64,000 nucleotides of DNA from Rhodanobacter sp. C01 (GTDB lineage: Bacteria; Pseudomonadota; Gammaproteobacteria; Xanthomonadales; Rhodanobacteraceae), in contig NZ_MUNR01000012.1 in assembly GCF_002001045.1 (NCBI RefSeq), forward strand, positions 62,001-126,000. Direction: 5' to 3'. The first letter of the stretch is position 1. The number at the start of each line of letters is the position of its first letter. The translations under genes were made by a program, and so were the position numbers. The notes under the pieces were generated by a model, which saw nothing but the letters and a program-made list of their open reading frames with translations, searched no databases and was not told where the DNA came from. Positions 7,957-16,220 of this stretch are shown here, one piece after another.

Positions 7957-8364
7957 ATGGCTTCGATCTACAAGGAAATTCTGCTTGATGCCGACCCCGC
8001 GGACGTCTGGGCGGCCATCAGCGACGTCGGCGCCGCCCACATACGCCTCGTGCCGGGCGTGCTGGTGGATGCAAGGCTCGATGGCGACGCCAGGATCGTC
8101 ACGTTCGCCAACGGCATGGTGGCGCGCGAGCTGATCGTCACGCTCGATCACGATGCCCGCCGGTTCGTCTACGCATCCGTCGGTGGCCGAGCCGTGCATC
8201 ACGACGCGTCCTTCCAGGTCTTTCCCGATGGCGAGCACGGCACACGTCTGGTCTGGATCACCGACGTTCTGCCTGATGCCTTGGTCGAACCCATCGGCCA
8301 GAACATGGATCTGGGCGCTGCGGCCATGAAGCGGACACTGGAACGGGAGGCAGGCGCCAGGTGA
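7957..8364 (+). CDS. SRPBCC (START/Bet v1-like) family protein
   Basis: A 135-residue protein. The N-terminus YKEILLDADPADVWAAISDVGAAH is the typical first strand plus helices of SRPBCC proteins, and the C-terminal helix (NMDLGAAAMKRTLER) closes the hydrophobic cavity. A strong ribosome site GAGGAGG precedes the ATG. Members bind hydrophobic ligands or act as polyketide cyclase/AHSA1-type proteins; the ligand here is unknown. It lies just downstream of the tandem DUF1579-like gene and probably shares its transcript. Confidence 0.8.
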   Translation: MASIYKEILLDADPADVWAAISDVGAAHIRLVPGVLVDARLDGDARIVTFANGMVARELIVTLDHDARRFVYASVGGRAVHHDASFQVFPDGEHGTRLVWITDVLPDALVEPIGQNMDLGAAAMKRTLEREAGAR

Positions 8365-8527
8365 CTTCGCCTTGGTTTGTGCCGGGGCGGCGCTGCGCAT
8401 GGTCCGGCCAGCGAACGCGGCCGCTTCTTCACGCAGGATCCAAATCGAAAGGCCTTCCGGCACCGTGTTCTCCGACGTTGTCGTCGGCAATGCGCAACCT
8501 GCGGTGCGAAGGCGAAGGAAGTGAACG

Positions 8528-9400
8528 TCAGGTCGACGGCTCGTCATCCCTCAGGTCATCGAGCATGTCCAGGGCATTGGCTGTGGCATGACCCAGCGCG
8601 GTGTTGTCGAAAACGCACCAGCGCTGAGTCGTGTCCGATGCAGGTCGGCGCAGTTTGAGGGCGATCCGGCGCAGAGTCGCTTCGGGATAGCTGTCGTAGT
8701 AGATCTGCGGCGAACCGTGCAGGCGGAGGTATTGCGTGATCGAATCGCCCGCCGGCACCGCTGCCTTCGGCAGGCATGCGGGATCGGCGGCGACTCGGCT
8801 GATGCCGTGGTCTTTCAGCTGGCGGTCTACCGCAGGTACAAACCACGAGGCATGACGCGGTTCACAGGCGACCGGGCCCTGATGCAGGCGACGCAGCATC
8901 CCGAAAAACGGCACCGCCACTGACGCTGTGTAGGCGAGACTGGGTGGCAGTTGCAGCAGCAGGCAACCGAGCTTCGAACCAAGCTGGTGAACCTCGCCCA
9001 GGAAGGCCTGCAGCGGCGTGATGCAGTCGGACAACCGTGCATGGTGGCTGATGGAACGCGGCATCTTCACCGCAAAGCGGAAGTCGCCCGATACCGACGC
9101 CGCCCAGCGGGCATAGGTGAGGGGCCGATGCGAGCGATAGAACGATGAGTTGATTTCCACCGCGTTGAACACCCGGGCATAGCGTTGCAGGTGGCTGCCG
9201 CTCTCCGGAAATTGCCCTGCGAAGACTTTGGGAATGACCCACCCCGCACAGCCGACGTACAGCTTCGGCTGGCATAGGGGGCGCGCGCTGCCTTTTGCCG
9301 TTGTCACATCACCGCTGCCAGGTGGTCGATCGATTTCGATGGTTTTGGCGAACCCGCTTTCCGGTTTGCGAGCCAGAGCTGCTGCGAGGTCGTTATGCAC
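8528..9400 (-). CDS. DUF72 (YecE-like) family protein
   Basis: A 290-residue protein. The motif LYVGCAGWVIPKVF begins the TIM-barrel-like DUF72 domain at about residue 46. It continues with FNAVEINSSFYRSHRPLTYARWA, DFRFAVKMPRSISH, LLLQLPPSLAY and EPRHASWF, all standard for the family. The first 45 residues are a non-conserved extension, so the true start may lie inside; no strong ribosome site decides this. DUF72 proteins have no established activity. The gene stands alone, convergent with the SRPBCC gene. Confidence 0.85.
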   Translation of the reverse strand: MHNDLAAALARKPESGFAKTIEIDRPPGSGDVTTAKGSARPLCQPKLYVGCAGWVIPKVFAGQFPESGSHLQRYARVFNAVEINSSFYRSHRPLTYARWAASVSGDFRFAVKMPRSISHHARLSDCITPLQAFLGEVHQLGSKLGCLLLQLPPSLAYTASVAVPFFGMLRRLHQGPVACEPRHASWFVPAVDRQLKDHGISRVAADPACLPKAAVPAGDSITQYLRLHGSPQIYYDSYPEATLRRIALKLRRPASDTTQRWCVFDNTALGHATANALDMLDDLRDDEPST

Positions 9401-9751
9401 CCCGCGCTGGTCGCTTCAGGGTTTTCGTATGAGGGAGCCGAGAAAACACCAAGCCGATCCATCGAGAGGAGGGTTGTCGACTTGGGTCTCGTTTCGCCCT
9501 TCGGAAGCCCATGTCGCAGGCGATGGAAGGGCGAAAAACTAAAGCGTGTCCGAGCGTAGGGGAGAAAACAATGGCGTGGGTATTCATACCCTTCATGGCT
9601 ACATGGATGCCGCTGACCCGGGAACGATGAGAGTTTGCACACGGTTGCGGCAAGCTTCCCTGGCCAGGGACATCCTTGTCCGGCTGGCATCCTGGAATGC
9701 TCTACAGCTATGGACCGGTTAATGACGAGGCCTCGTTGGATTCGTCCGGCG
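9401..9751. other. Intergenic stretch with one long hairpin
   Basis: About 350 bp without a supported gene. An 11-bp perfect inverted repeat (TTTCGCCCTTC at 9492-9502 with 9526-9536) encloses 23 nt. It lacks a proper T-tract on either strand, so it may be a structured leader or a repeat rather than a terminator. The remainder shows no clear signal. Confidence 0.4.
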
Positions 9752-10579
9752 TTACAGTCGGCCAGGATAGTTGCGAAGATGATAGACACGGTGCACGTGT
9801 GCGGCACCCATCCAGCCTCCGATGGCCGAAGCCAGCAAGGCCAGCAACGCGCTGATAAACGCGATCCATAGGGTCATGGCGAGATAGTGCGCCCCCCTGT
9901 CGGCTGCGGCTTTTGCCTCACGTTGTGCGGATTGGACCTCCGGAGCGAGGCGTGCCAGTGAACCAGCGGCATCAGCTTGCGATACGCCGGTGTCGGCCGC
10001 GAACAGCGCGCTCGCCGTCTCGTTTTCATCTGCGATGAGCGCGGCAGTGATTGGCCTGGAGGCGTCGCGATCATGATCCCCGGCTTGTGAGATCAAATGA
10101 GCGATGTTGGCGTCGAGAACCGTGACTGCAGCCGGAGCCATCATTGCCGGCCCTTGCGTCTGCGGTGCGGCCCCCGGATGTTGCGTCGCAACCATTCCAT
10201 GTCCCGATATCGCATGCGATAAGCCGCATGCAATCCAAATGCTGGTAACGACCATCGAGACGCCCCACACGCTTACGCCGTACACGGCACCGGAAGTGTC
10301 GTCATTACGGCCATCAAACCAGCTGGCAAACATGCCGCCCAGAAAAAGCGATGCAACCCACGTGATGATCATCCAAATGGCAGTGCCGATTCCGATTCCC
10401 TTCGCGCTGCTAGCAGCGTTCCAGCTGTCAAAGCTGGAAAAGCCGAGGGCAAGGCCTCCAAGGTAGAGAAGGGCAGCGATTCCGGTGGCGATGAGCCAAC
10501 CGGCGAAAATGGCGCGTAAGCTCAATGGTTGTATCGCGGCAGCATCGCCAGTGGCCACGACATGGCCTTGAATGGACAT
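9752..10579 (-). CDS. PhnA-like membrane protein
   Basis: A 275-residue protein. Four hydrophobic segments are visible: about 22-47 (AIFAGWLIATGIAALLYLGGLALGF), 63-90 (IGTAIWMIITWVASLFLGGMFASWF), 97-117, and a C-terminal one (YLAMTLWIAFISALLALLASAIGGWMG). Between the third and fourth is a soluble stretch rich in Ala, Asp and Gln with a short coiled-coil look (SAQREAKAAADRG). Database proteins with this architecture are labelled 'PhnA-like' without proven function. The ribosome site GGAGAA precedes the ATG. A 42-codon membrane gene lies upstream on the same strand. Confidence 0.7.
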   Translation of the reverse strand: MSIQGHVVATGDAAAIQPLSLRAIFAGWLIATGIAALLYLGGLALGFSSFDSWNAASSAKGIGIGTAIWMIITWVASLFLGGMFASWFDGRNDDTSGAVYGVSVWGVSMVVTSIWIACGLSHAISGHGMVATQHPGAAPQTQGPAMMAPAAVTVLDANIAHLISQAGDHDRDASRPITAALIADENETASALFAADTGVSQADAAGSLARLAPEVQSAQREAKAAADRGAHYLAMTLWIAFISALLALLASAIGGWMGAAHVHRVYHLRNYPGRL

Positions 10580-10631
10580 GGTTTTTCTCCTTCAAAGTGG
10601 AAGATACGGACGCTTCGTATCCAGCCGACGT

Positions 10632-10760
10632 CTAAGCACATCCACGCAGGAGCGCAATGATGACCAAAAGGGGGATCGGCACGCCCAGTAGCCACAGAAG
10701 CACATACCCAATGCCACCTTTTTGGTTGCCCATACTCTTGCTTTCTTGATCAATACGCAT
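10632..10760 (-). CDS. Small single-pass membrane protein, 42 aa
   Basis: A short ORF read directly from the sequence. It has a strong ribosome site (GGAGGA, 10766-10771) five bases before ATG and a TAG stop at 10632. After a polar N-terminus (MRIDQESKSMGNQ) comes one hydrophobic segment (YVLLWLLGVPIPLLVIIALL) ending in RGCA. The I-P-x-P-hydrophobic-LRGC ending is typical of small membrane proteins found widely in Proteobacteria. It lies upstream of the PhnA-like gene on the same strand, about 50 bp apart, so the two may be co-expressed. Confidence 0.65.
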   Translation of the reverse strand: MRIDQESKSMGNQKGGIGYVLLWLLGVPIPLLVIIALLRGCA

Positions 10761-11081
10761 GTCATTCCTCCGGGGTGAGCGCGCCGAATCTATTTTGCGT
10801 TCACCCGAAAGTGCACCCGCATGTGTCGAAGCGCCGTGACGCGCGAAGTTTGAATGCGATTGACGAAGTCATTGTGCTGCGCAATCGATGCGAGCCCGCG
10901 AGGGGTCTTCTCATGACCCTTTGTTGGACTGACCGATTGTCACGCAGACGCGCGCGGTGCGATTTGGCTCCAGGAGAACATCCATTGGATTCACGTCGAC
11001 CAGGCAAACTGCTCAAGGGCCCGCCGCGCACCCAGCCGTGAGCAAGCCGGCTGACCAGCGCGGCCGGTCGTTGGGAAGAAG
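10761..11081. other. Intergenic stretch between divergent genes
   Basis: About 320 bp between the small membrane gene and the arsR-type gene. A near-perfect 10-bp inverted repeat (10773-10782 with 10797-10806) lies close to the left gene and may be part of its leader or promoter. Nothing else is recognisable; the long minus-strand ORF that crosses here is a shadow. Confidence 0.4.
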
Positions 11082-11117
11082 TTGTGCAAAATTTGTAATT
11101 TCGTATAATTACGAAAT
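11082..11117 (+). promoter_or_regulatory. Sigma-70 promoter with overlapping palindromic operator of the ArsR-type gene
   Basis: A -35 (TTGTGC, 11082-11087) and a perfect -10 (TATAAT, 11104-11109) are separated by 16 bp. A perfect inverted repeat ATTTCGTA (11098-11105) / TACGAAAT (11110-11117) with a 4-bp spacer lies over the -10 and runs into the start codon. The ATG at 11116 is only 6 bp after the -10, so the transcript should begin at or next to the ATG. Confidence 0.75.
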
Positions 11118-11445
11118 GAAAAGGAAAAAGCCGGCATCGCTCGTGGGACAACTTGAGGCCGTCAAGGCCATTGCCAACGACAAGCGCCTGTTGATCCTGC
11201 ACTACCTGAAAGATCCGGTAGCGCACTTCCCATCGCAGGTCGACGGCGACCTGGTCGAGGACGGCGTATGCGCCGATTTCATTCGCGACAAGCTGGGCAT
11301 AAGCGCTGCGACCGCGACGCAGCATCTCAAGGTCCTCAGCCATGCCGGTTTGATACGCGGCAAGCGGGTCAAGCAATGGGTGTTCTACAAGCGCTGCGAA
11401 GACATCATCGACGTCGTACGGAATGAGCTTTCGGAAGGTCTGTAG
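11116..11445 (+). CDS. ArsR-family transcriptional regulator
   Basis: A 109-residue winged-helix protein. The core LEAVKAIANDKRLLILHYL starts the domain, ISAATATQHLKVLSHAGLI is the recognition helix and turn, and RGKRVKQWVFYKRCE is the wing. No CVC metal motif is present; one Cys lies in DGVCADF. The sensed signal is therefore unlikely to be arsenite and stays unknown. The start at 11116 fits an N-terminal MKRKKP and a -10 box that ends 6 bp before it, which implies a leaderless message. The overlapping palindrome predicts autorepression. The hydrolase, SnoaL and cupin genes that follow on the same strand may form its regulon. Confidence 0.85.
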   Translation: MKRKKPASLVGQLEAVKAIANDKRLLILHYLKDPVAHFPSQVDGDLVEDGVCADFIRDKLGISAATATQHLKVLSHAGLIRGKRVKQWVFYKRCEDIIDVVRNELSEGL

Positions 11446-11688
11446 CGCATGGGCGACATGCACTTTCACCGACGAGATCGGCGACGTACTGGCGGCGCGC
11501 CTGAAAGGCCGCATCGATGTCCACGAGATCGCGATCGCGAAGTTCATCCACCTTGGGGCGCAGGATTTGGCTGCAGCCGAAACAAGCCTGAGCATGCTCG
11601 GTCAATTCAGTAACGAAGCACCTGTTGCCATCCCTCTTTCAGGTAGGTCCGGGCAGTTCATCGAACACCACATCGCAAGGATATCGAG

Positions 11689-12675
11689 ATGCACCGCAGA
11701 CAGTTCCTCGGTTTTACCATGGGTACCCTGGCCGCTGGCGTGGCTGCCGGCTGCGCATCGCGTGTCGGCGCCGATCGCATGCTTGCTTCCGGATCGAACG
11801 GCACGCGCACGGATGCCGCAGCGTGGAATGCTTCGCGGCGGTTTATCAGCACACGTTTCGGCCGCATCGCCTATGCGGATCGCGGGACCGGTCCGGCAGC
11901 GTTGTTTCTGCACGGCTTTCCGCTCAACAGCTTCCAGTGGCGTGGTGCTTTCGATCGCCTGTCGCCCTATCGTCGCTGTATCGCACCCGATTCACTCGGT
12001 CTCGGTTACACCCAGGTCGCCGATGGGGTGAGCGTGACGCCCGCCACGCAGGTTCAGATGCTTGCGGCCTTGTTGGACCAGCTCGCCATCCGCGACGTGG
12101 ACCTCGTCGCCAACGATAGCGGCGGCGCCGTCGCGCAGCTCTTCCTTACGCGGCATCCCGATCGCGTGCGCAGCGTGCTCCTCACCAACTGCGATGTGGA
12201 GAACAACTGCCCGCCGCCAGCCGTGATTCCCGTCATCGGATTGGCGAAGCAAGGCCGATTTGCTGACGAATGGCTTGCCCCATGGGTAGCCGACAAGAAT
12301 CTTGCGCGTTCGGACAAGGGCCTCGGCGGGATGACATTCACCTATCCAGACCGGCTTGCCGATGAAACCATCGACATGTATCTCACTCCGCTGGTGGAGT
12401 CGCCGCAACGCAAGGCATTGACCAACGCCTATGCTGTCGGCCTCGCACCGAATCCACTGGCCGGCACGGAACCATTGCTCAGGCAGAGCCAAGTGCCTGC
12501 CCGCATCATCTGGGGCACCGGCGACACCATTTTTTCGCAGGCCGATGCGGCATACCTCGACAAGACGCTGCCGCATTCCCGTGGCGTGCGCCGAATCGAC
12601 GGGGCAAAACTTTTCTTCCCGGAAGAGTTCCCTGATGTTGTCGCTGAGGAAGCGCGCAGGCTCTGGGGCGTGTAG
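11689..12675 (+). CDS. Exported alpha/beta hydrolase, haloalkane-dehalogenase-like
   Basis: A 328-residue protein. The N-terminus has a Tat-like RRQFLG followed by a hydrophobic stretch and a lipobox-like GVAAGC (C22), so it is probably a Tat-exported lipoprotein. HGFPLNSFQWR (75-85) is the oxyanion region. The nucleophile elbow is V-A-N-D-S-G-G with D143 in the nucleophile position, as in haloalkane and fluoroacetate dehalogenases and epoxide hydrolases, not Ser. The later IIWGTGDTIF supplies the usual acid-loop region, but the expected C-terminal His is not obvious (DGAKLFFPEEFP). The 243-bp gap before it holds no supported gene. Confidence 0.8.
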   Translation: MHRRQFLGFTMGTLAAGVAAGCASRVGADRMLASGSNGTRTDAAAWNASRRFISTRFGRIAYADRGTGPAALFLHGFPLNSFQWRGAFDRLSPYRRCIAPDSLGLGYTQVADGVSVTPATQVQMLAALLDQLAIRDVDLVANDSGGAVAQLFLTRHPDRVRSVLLTNCDVENNCPPPAVIPVIGLAKQGRFADEWLAPWVADKNLARSDKGLGGMTFTYPDRLADETIDMYLTPLVESPQRKALTNAYAVGLAPNPLAGTEPLLRQSQVPARIIWGTGDTIFSQADAAYLDKTLPHSRGVRRIDGAKLFFPEEFPDVVAEEARRLWGV

Positions 12676-12817
12676 GGCACGCCCGCGGTTGGAGTGCGCC
12701 GATTCGTCGCCGGCCGAGCAACGAGCGACATATCCTTCATGCGGCCATGGCGGTTGACAGATCGAATCCACTGCGCAGGCTGGTTTCGTGAAAGTGTTGG
12801 TCGACAGGAAGGAGTAC

Positions 12818-13198
12818 ATGATGGCCGACGTGATCTTGAGCATTCCCGATGCCCGCCGGATTGCCGAAGACTGGGTTGCAGCCTGGAATACCCGCGATCT
12901 TGAACGCATCCTCTCCCACTATGCGGAGGATGTGGTGTTCTTCTCGCCCAGTGTCGTCACGCGCTACGGAGAGCCGACGGGAGTGCTCCGTGGCAAGCAT
13001 GCCTTGCGGGAGCATTTCCGCCAGGGGCTTGAAACGTTCGGAGCCAACGTGCGATTCACGATTCTGGATGTTCTCTCAGGCGTCAACGGATATACCGTCT
13101 ACTACTCGCGCGAGAACGGCGCTGCCGTCGTGGACACGGTAGTTGTCGATGCTTTGGGCAAAGGCGTGCAGGTGCACGCGCATTACCGCGCTGCCTGA
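12818..13198 (+). CDS. SnoaL-like / NTF2-fold protein
   Basis: A protein of about 126 residues. The ATG at 12818 is chosen because GGAAGGAG (12807-12814) precedes it; a longer GTG form begins at 12788. RRIAEDWVAAWNTRDLERILSHYAEDVVFFSPS is the standard first helix and Asp/His region of SnoaL-like domains. The rest forms the curved sheet (VRFTILDVLSGVNGYTVYYS). The fold hosts small-molecule isomerases, cyclases and binding proteins; the substrate is not visible. It lies between the exported hydrolase and a cupin, all on one strand. Confidence 0.8.
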   Translation: MMADVILSIPDARRIAEDWVAAWNTRDLERILSHYAEDVVFFSPSVVTRYGEPTGVLRGKHALREHFRQGLETFGANVRFTILDVLSGVNGYTVYYSRENGAAVVDTVVVDALGKGVQVHAHYRAA

Positions 13199-13248
13199 CC
13201 CGGTGCTCCAGAAAACGGGCCACGAACAACTTTAAAGAGGAGCGACCG

Positions 13249-13578
13249 GTGAAAATGTCAGGCATTCCATTCGGTACCACCGACTGGTCGAAGATCGAGC
13301 GAACGGAGCACAAAGGAGAGCGCGGGTCGGCCTATTGGCGCACGCAAGACTTCGGAGCCATCCGCGTGCGCATGATCGAATACACGCCGGGCTATGTCGC
13401 GGACCATTGGTGCATCAAAGGCCACATCCTTTTTTGCATTCAAGGCGAACTTCATACCGAGCTCGAGGACGGTCGAAAATTCGTTCTCGGACCAGGCATG
13501 AGCTATCAAGTTGCGGATAACGCCGAACCCCACCGCTCGTGCACCGAGCTTGGCGCAAAGCTGTTCGTTGTTGATTGA
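13249..13578 (+). CDS. DHCW-motif cupin-fold protein
   Basis: A 109-residue single-domain cupin. It has the family signature as DHWC (52-55) in TPGYVADHWCIKGHILFCIQGELHTELEDG, followed by the second cupin motif (FVLGPGMSYQVADNAEPHRS). GTG at 13249 is preferred because AGAGGAG (13235-13241) is ideally spaced; ATG at 13255 is too distant. The biochemical role of this family is not established. It is the last gene of the arsR-hydrolase-SnoaL-cupin run. Confidence 0.85.
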   Translation: MKMSGIPFGTTDWSKIERTEHKGERGSAYWRTQDFGAIRVRMIEYTPGYVADHWCIKGHILFCIQGELHTELEDGRKFVLGPGMSYQVADNAEPHRSCTELGAKLFVVD

Positions 13579-13595
13579 GAGGCGTGTCCGTGACG

Positions 13596-13753
13596 AAAAG
13601 TGTCAGAGGAAAGTTCCTGATTATTTCGCAGGGATTGTGCCTTGGCACCATTCCTCAATCCGTTGACTTCACTCGGGTGATCGCGCCGGTAGCTGCGAAG
13701 TCGGCTTCTTGCGGAATGTCCGGGTCAGAACCACTTACCTGACGCCATTCTTT
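13596..13753. repeat. Possible decayed relative of the 2341-2473 element
   Basis: The left edge AAAAGTGTCAGAGG and right edge ACCTGACGCCATTCTTT resemble the edges of the 2341 element (AAAAGGTGTCAGGG and CCCTGACACCATTTTTT), and the length is similar. The inverted repeat is no longer perfect. Proposed by eye only. Confidence 0.35.
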
Positions 13754-13886
13754 GCCTATCCATCCTTTACTACCAAGCTACTCCTTGAGCGGCTTTGGAG
13801 TTTTCGTCATGATGCTTCAAGCGCCCACACAAACCGGCGCTCGACGACTGGGCCTGCATTGTGCGGCCTTGGCATGCAAGGGGGCG

Positions 13887-15656
13887 ATGATGATAAGGAT
13901 GTTGCGTTTGGGCTGCGTGGCCATCAGCGCCTTGCTCACAAGCCACGCGTGGGCTGCGGGCTGCAAGTTGAAGGATTACGGCACGTTGCCGGTGGAAATG
14001 GTCAGCGGCCAGGCCACGACCATGGTGAAGATCAACGGGAACGACACGCGCTTCATCATCGATACCGGGGCCTTCTACAACACCATGTCGCGTGCCAACG
14101 CATTGTCGCTGGGGCTCAAGCTGAGACCGGCGCCGTTTGGTTATCGCATCAGCGGTATTGGAGGCACGGCGGCTGTCGAGTTCGCCCAGGTCGAGGAATT
14201 CGGCATTCTGGGAGCGACGCTCAAACATATCGGCTTCATCGTCGGTGGTACGGATACAGGCCACGGACTGCTCGGCGCCGACCTGCTCGATCTGGCCGAT
14301 CTGGAAATCGATCTGGCCCATGGCAAGTTGACTCTGTTCAGTGAGGAACATTGTGGCAAGGCGGCGCTGGCGTATTGGTCCAAGGACGGTTACAACGTCG
14401 CCGATATCGTGCCGGCGGTGAATGCGAGCGATCGGAGCACTTTTCTCGACGTGATGATAAATGGCAAGAAGGTGCGGGCAGTGCTCGATTCGGGCGCGGA
14501 GGCCACCTTGCTCACCCGTCGCGCCGCCGAGCGGGTGGGCATCGACCTGAATGTCCCAGAGACCGGGGCTATCAACAGCTTCGGTATTGGCGCCAGGACG
14601 GTCAGGTCATGGACCGTATCCATTGATTCGTTCTCGGTCGGAACGGAAACCATCCAGCACAGCCAGATGCAGGTCATCGACGGAGATATTGGTGGCGGCG
14701 AAACCGATATGCTGCTCGGCGTGGATTTTCTCCTCGCCCATCACATGTTCATCGCCAACAGCCAGAAGAAGGTCTATTTCACCTACAACGGCGGACGCGT
14801 GTTTTCCCTGGCCCAGGCGCCGAGCGGCAGCGACAAACCGGATGCCGGTACTGCTGCAGACGGCAACGACGAGGCGCCCAAGACCGCGGCCGATTACGCC
14901 CTGCGTGGCGAAGCGCACCTGTCCCGCGGCGAACTGAAGGCGGCCGTGGCCGATCTGGACGAAGCGATCCGCATGGCGCCCGATAAGACGGCTTACTATG
15001 CCGCCCGTGCGCGGGCTCGCCTGGCAGACAAACAACCCGATGCAGCGCTGGCCGATCTGGACAAATCGGTGGCTCTGGATCCGAAGAATCTCGACGCGTT
15101 GCTGCTGCGTGCCGAACTTCGCTTGGCGCACAAGGACCGCGCGGGCGCGACGACCGACGTGACGGCGGCAGGCGCCTTGGCGCCTGCCGGATCGACGCAG
15201 GCAAGCACGATTGCCAACCTGTTTGTCCGGCTCGATCAACCCGTTGCGGCACTGCCCATCCTCGACGACTGGATTCGCCTGCATCCCGACGACGCGATGC
15301 TTGGATTGGAGCTCAACGAGCGCTGCTGGGCGCGTGGCTTGAGCAATCAGATGCTCGACGATGCCTTGAAGGATTGCCGCAAGGCGATCAAGCGCGATGG
15401 CGAACAGTCCGAGTATCTCGACAGTCTCGGCCTGGTGCAGTTGCGGTTGGGACATTATCCCGAATCGATCAAGGCCTACGATCAGGCGCTTGCGAAAAAT
15501 CCGCATTACGCTTGGTCACACTATGGTCTTGGCGTGGCCAAAATCCGCAGTGGTCAGACGGATGCAGGCAAGGCCGACCTGGTCGTTGCGCGAGCACTTG
15601 ATCCGGAAATCGAGGCACATGCCACCAAGTATGGCTTGACCACGGCGGTGCCATAG
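13887..15656 (+). CDS. Two-domain retropepsin-like aspartyl protease with TPR repeats
   Basis: A protein of about 589 residues. A signal peptide follows the chosen start (MMIRMLRLGCVAISALLTSHAWAAGC). Two retropepsin-like units follow: the first with D59-T-G (FIIDTGAFYNTMS), the second with D201-S-G (AVLDSGAEATLLT), each later ending in a hydrophobic-G pair (GLLGADLLD; MLLGVDFLL). A Pro/Ala/Asp linker leads to TPR repeats from about residue 335 to the end (ADYALRGEAHLSRGELKAAVADLDEAIRMAPD and similar). It is probably a periplasmic protease or peptide-binding protein. The ATG at 13887 or 13890 is supported by AAGGGGG; the longer frame upstream lacks a ribosome site. Confidence 0.75.
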   Translation: MMIRMLRLGCVAISALLTSHAWAAGCKLKDYGTLPVEMVSGQATTMVKINGNDTRFIIDTGAFYNTMSRANALSLGLKLRPAPFGYRISGIGGTAAVEFAQVEEFGILGATLKHIGFIVGGTDTGHGLLGADLLDLADLEIDLAHGKLTLFSEEHCGKAALAYWSKDGYNVADIVPAVNASDRSTFLDVMINGKKVRAVLDSGAEATLLTRRAAERVGIDLNVPETGAINSFGIGARTVRSWTVSIDSFSVGTETIQHSQMQVIDGDIGGGETDMLLGVDFLLAHHMFIANSQKKVYFTYNGGRVFSLAQAPSGSDKPDAGTAADGNDEAPKTAADYALRGEAHLSRGELKAAVADLDEAIRMAPDKTAYYAARARARLADKQPDAALADLDKSVALDPKNLDALLLRAELRLAHKDRAGATTDVTAAGALAPAGSTQASTIANLFVRLDQPVAALPILDDWIRLHPDDAMLGLELNERCWARGLSNQMLDDALKDCRKAIKRDGEQSEYLDSLGLVQLRLGHYPESIKAYDQALAKNPHYAWSHYGLGVAKIRSGQTDAGKADLVVARALDPEIEAHATKYGLTTAVP

Positions 15657-15742
15657 CATTCGCGGCTCAGAGGCTCTTGCCAGATATTTGCCAACAGCAG
15701 TCCAGCAGGGTCAAACGTCGTCCCTGTACTTGGTATAGGCAA

Positions 15743-16126
15743 TCACCTCACTACCTTCTTCAAGGCTTCCTCGATCGCGTCCAGCAGCTGCTCCCCACCG
15801 AACGGTTTGCGCAGAAAGACGCCCCTCTCGGGAATCTCGGCGCAATGAACTTCCGGGTCGGCGGTAATCACGACTACGGCGATTTTGGGATATTGCACGA
15901 TGGCCTTCTGGCAGATGTCGATGCCGCTCATGCTGCCGGCCAGCACGACATCGGCGACGATGACATCGATGCCCTGCGCATTCAGCATGTGGCTCGTGGC
16001 GCCGGCTGATCCCTGGGCGCAGATGGTCTGAAATCCATCGGCTGCGGACAGATGCAGGTCGATGGATTCCAGCACCAGCACATCGTCATCGACGATGAGT
16101 ACCGTTTTATTCGCATCCACAGCCAA
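15743..16126 (-). CDS. Stand-alone response-regulator receiver domain
   Basis: A 127-residue CheY-like protein without an output domain. The acidic pocket D13-D14-D15 (LIVDDD), the phosphoacceptor D59 (VIVADVVLAG) and K107 (LRKPFGG) are all present, so it should be phosphorylatable. No kinase gene is adjacent, so its partner must be encoded elsewhere. It is transcribed in the same direction as the Nramp gene located 94 bp upstream. Single-domain receivers usually act in phosphorelays or bind a target protein. Confidence 0.9.
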   Translation of the reverse strand: MAVDANKTVLIVDDDVLVLESIDLHLSAADGFQTICAQGSAGATSHMLNAQGIDVIVADVVLAGSMSGIDICQKAIVQYPKIAVVVITADPEVHCAEIPERGVFLRKPFGGEQLLDAIEEALKKVVR

Positions 16127-16220
16127 CCCCCTAAGTCGTCATCCGACCCAGCATGGCACAGCATATGCCCAGTCAGCGACAGTCGGGCTCTCACTTCATC
16201 GCCGGCGATAGGGCGGCCGC

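Noticed and set aside
10801..11595. Minus-strand frame across the ArsR-type gene
   Set aside because: It is antisense to a well-supported HTH gene with promoter and operator, and has no recognisable family.
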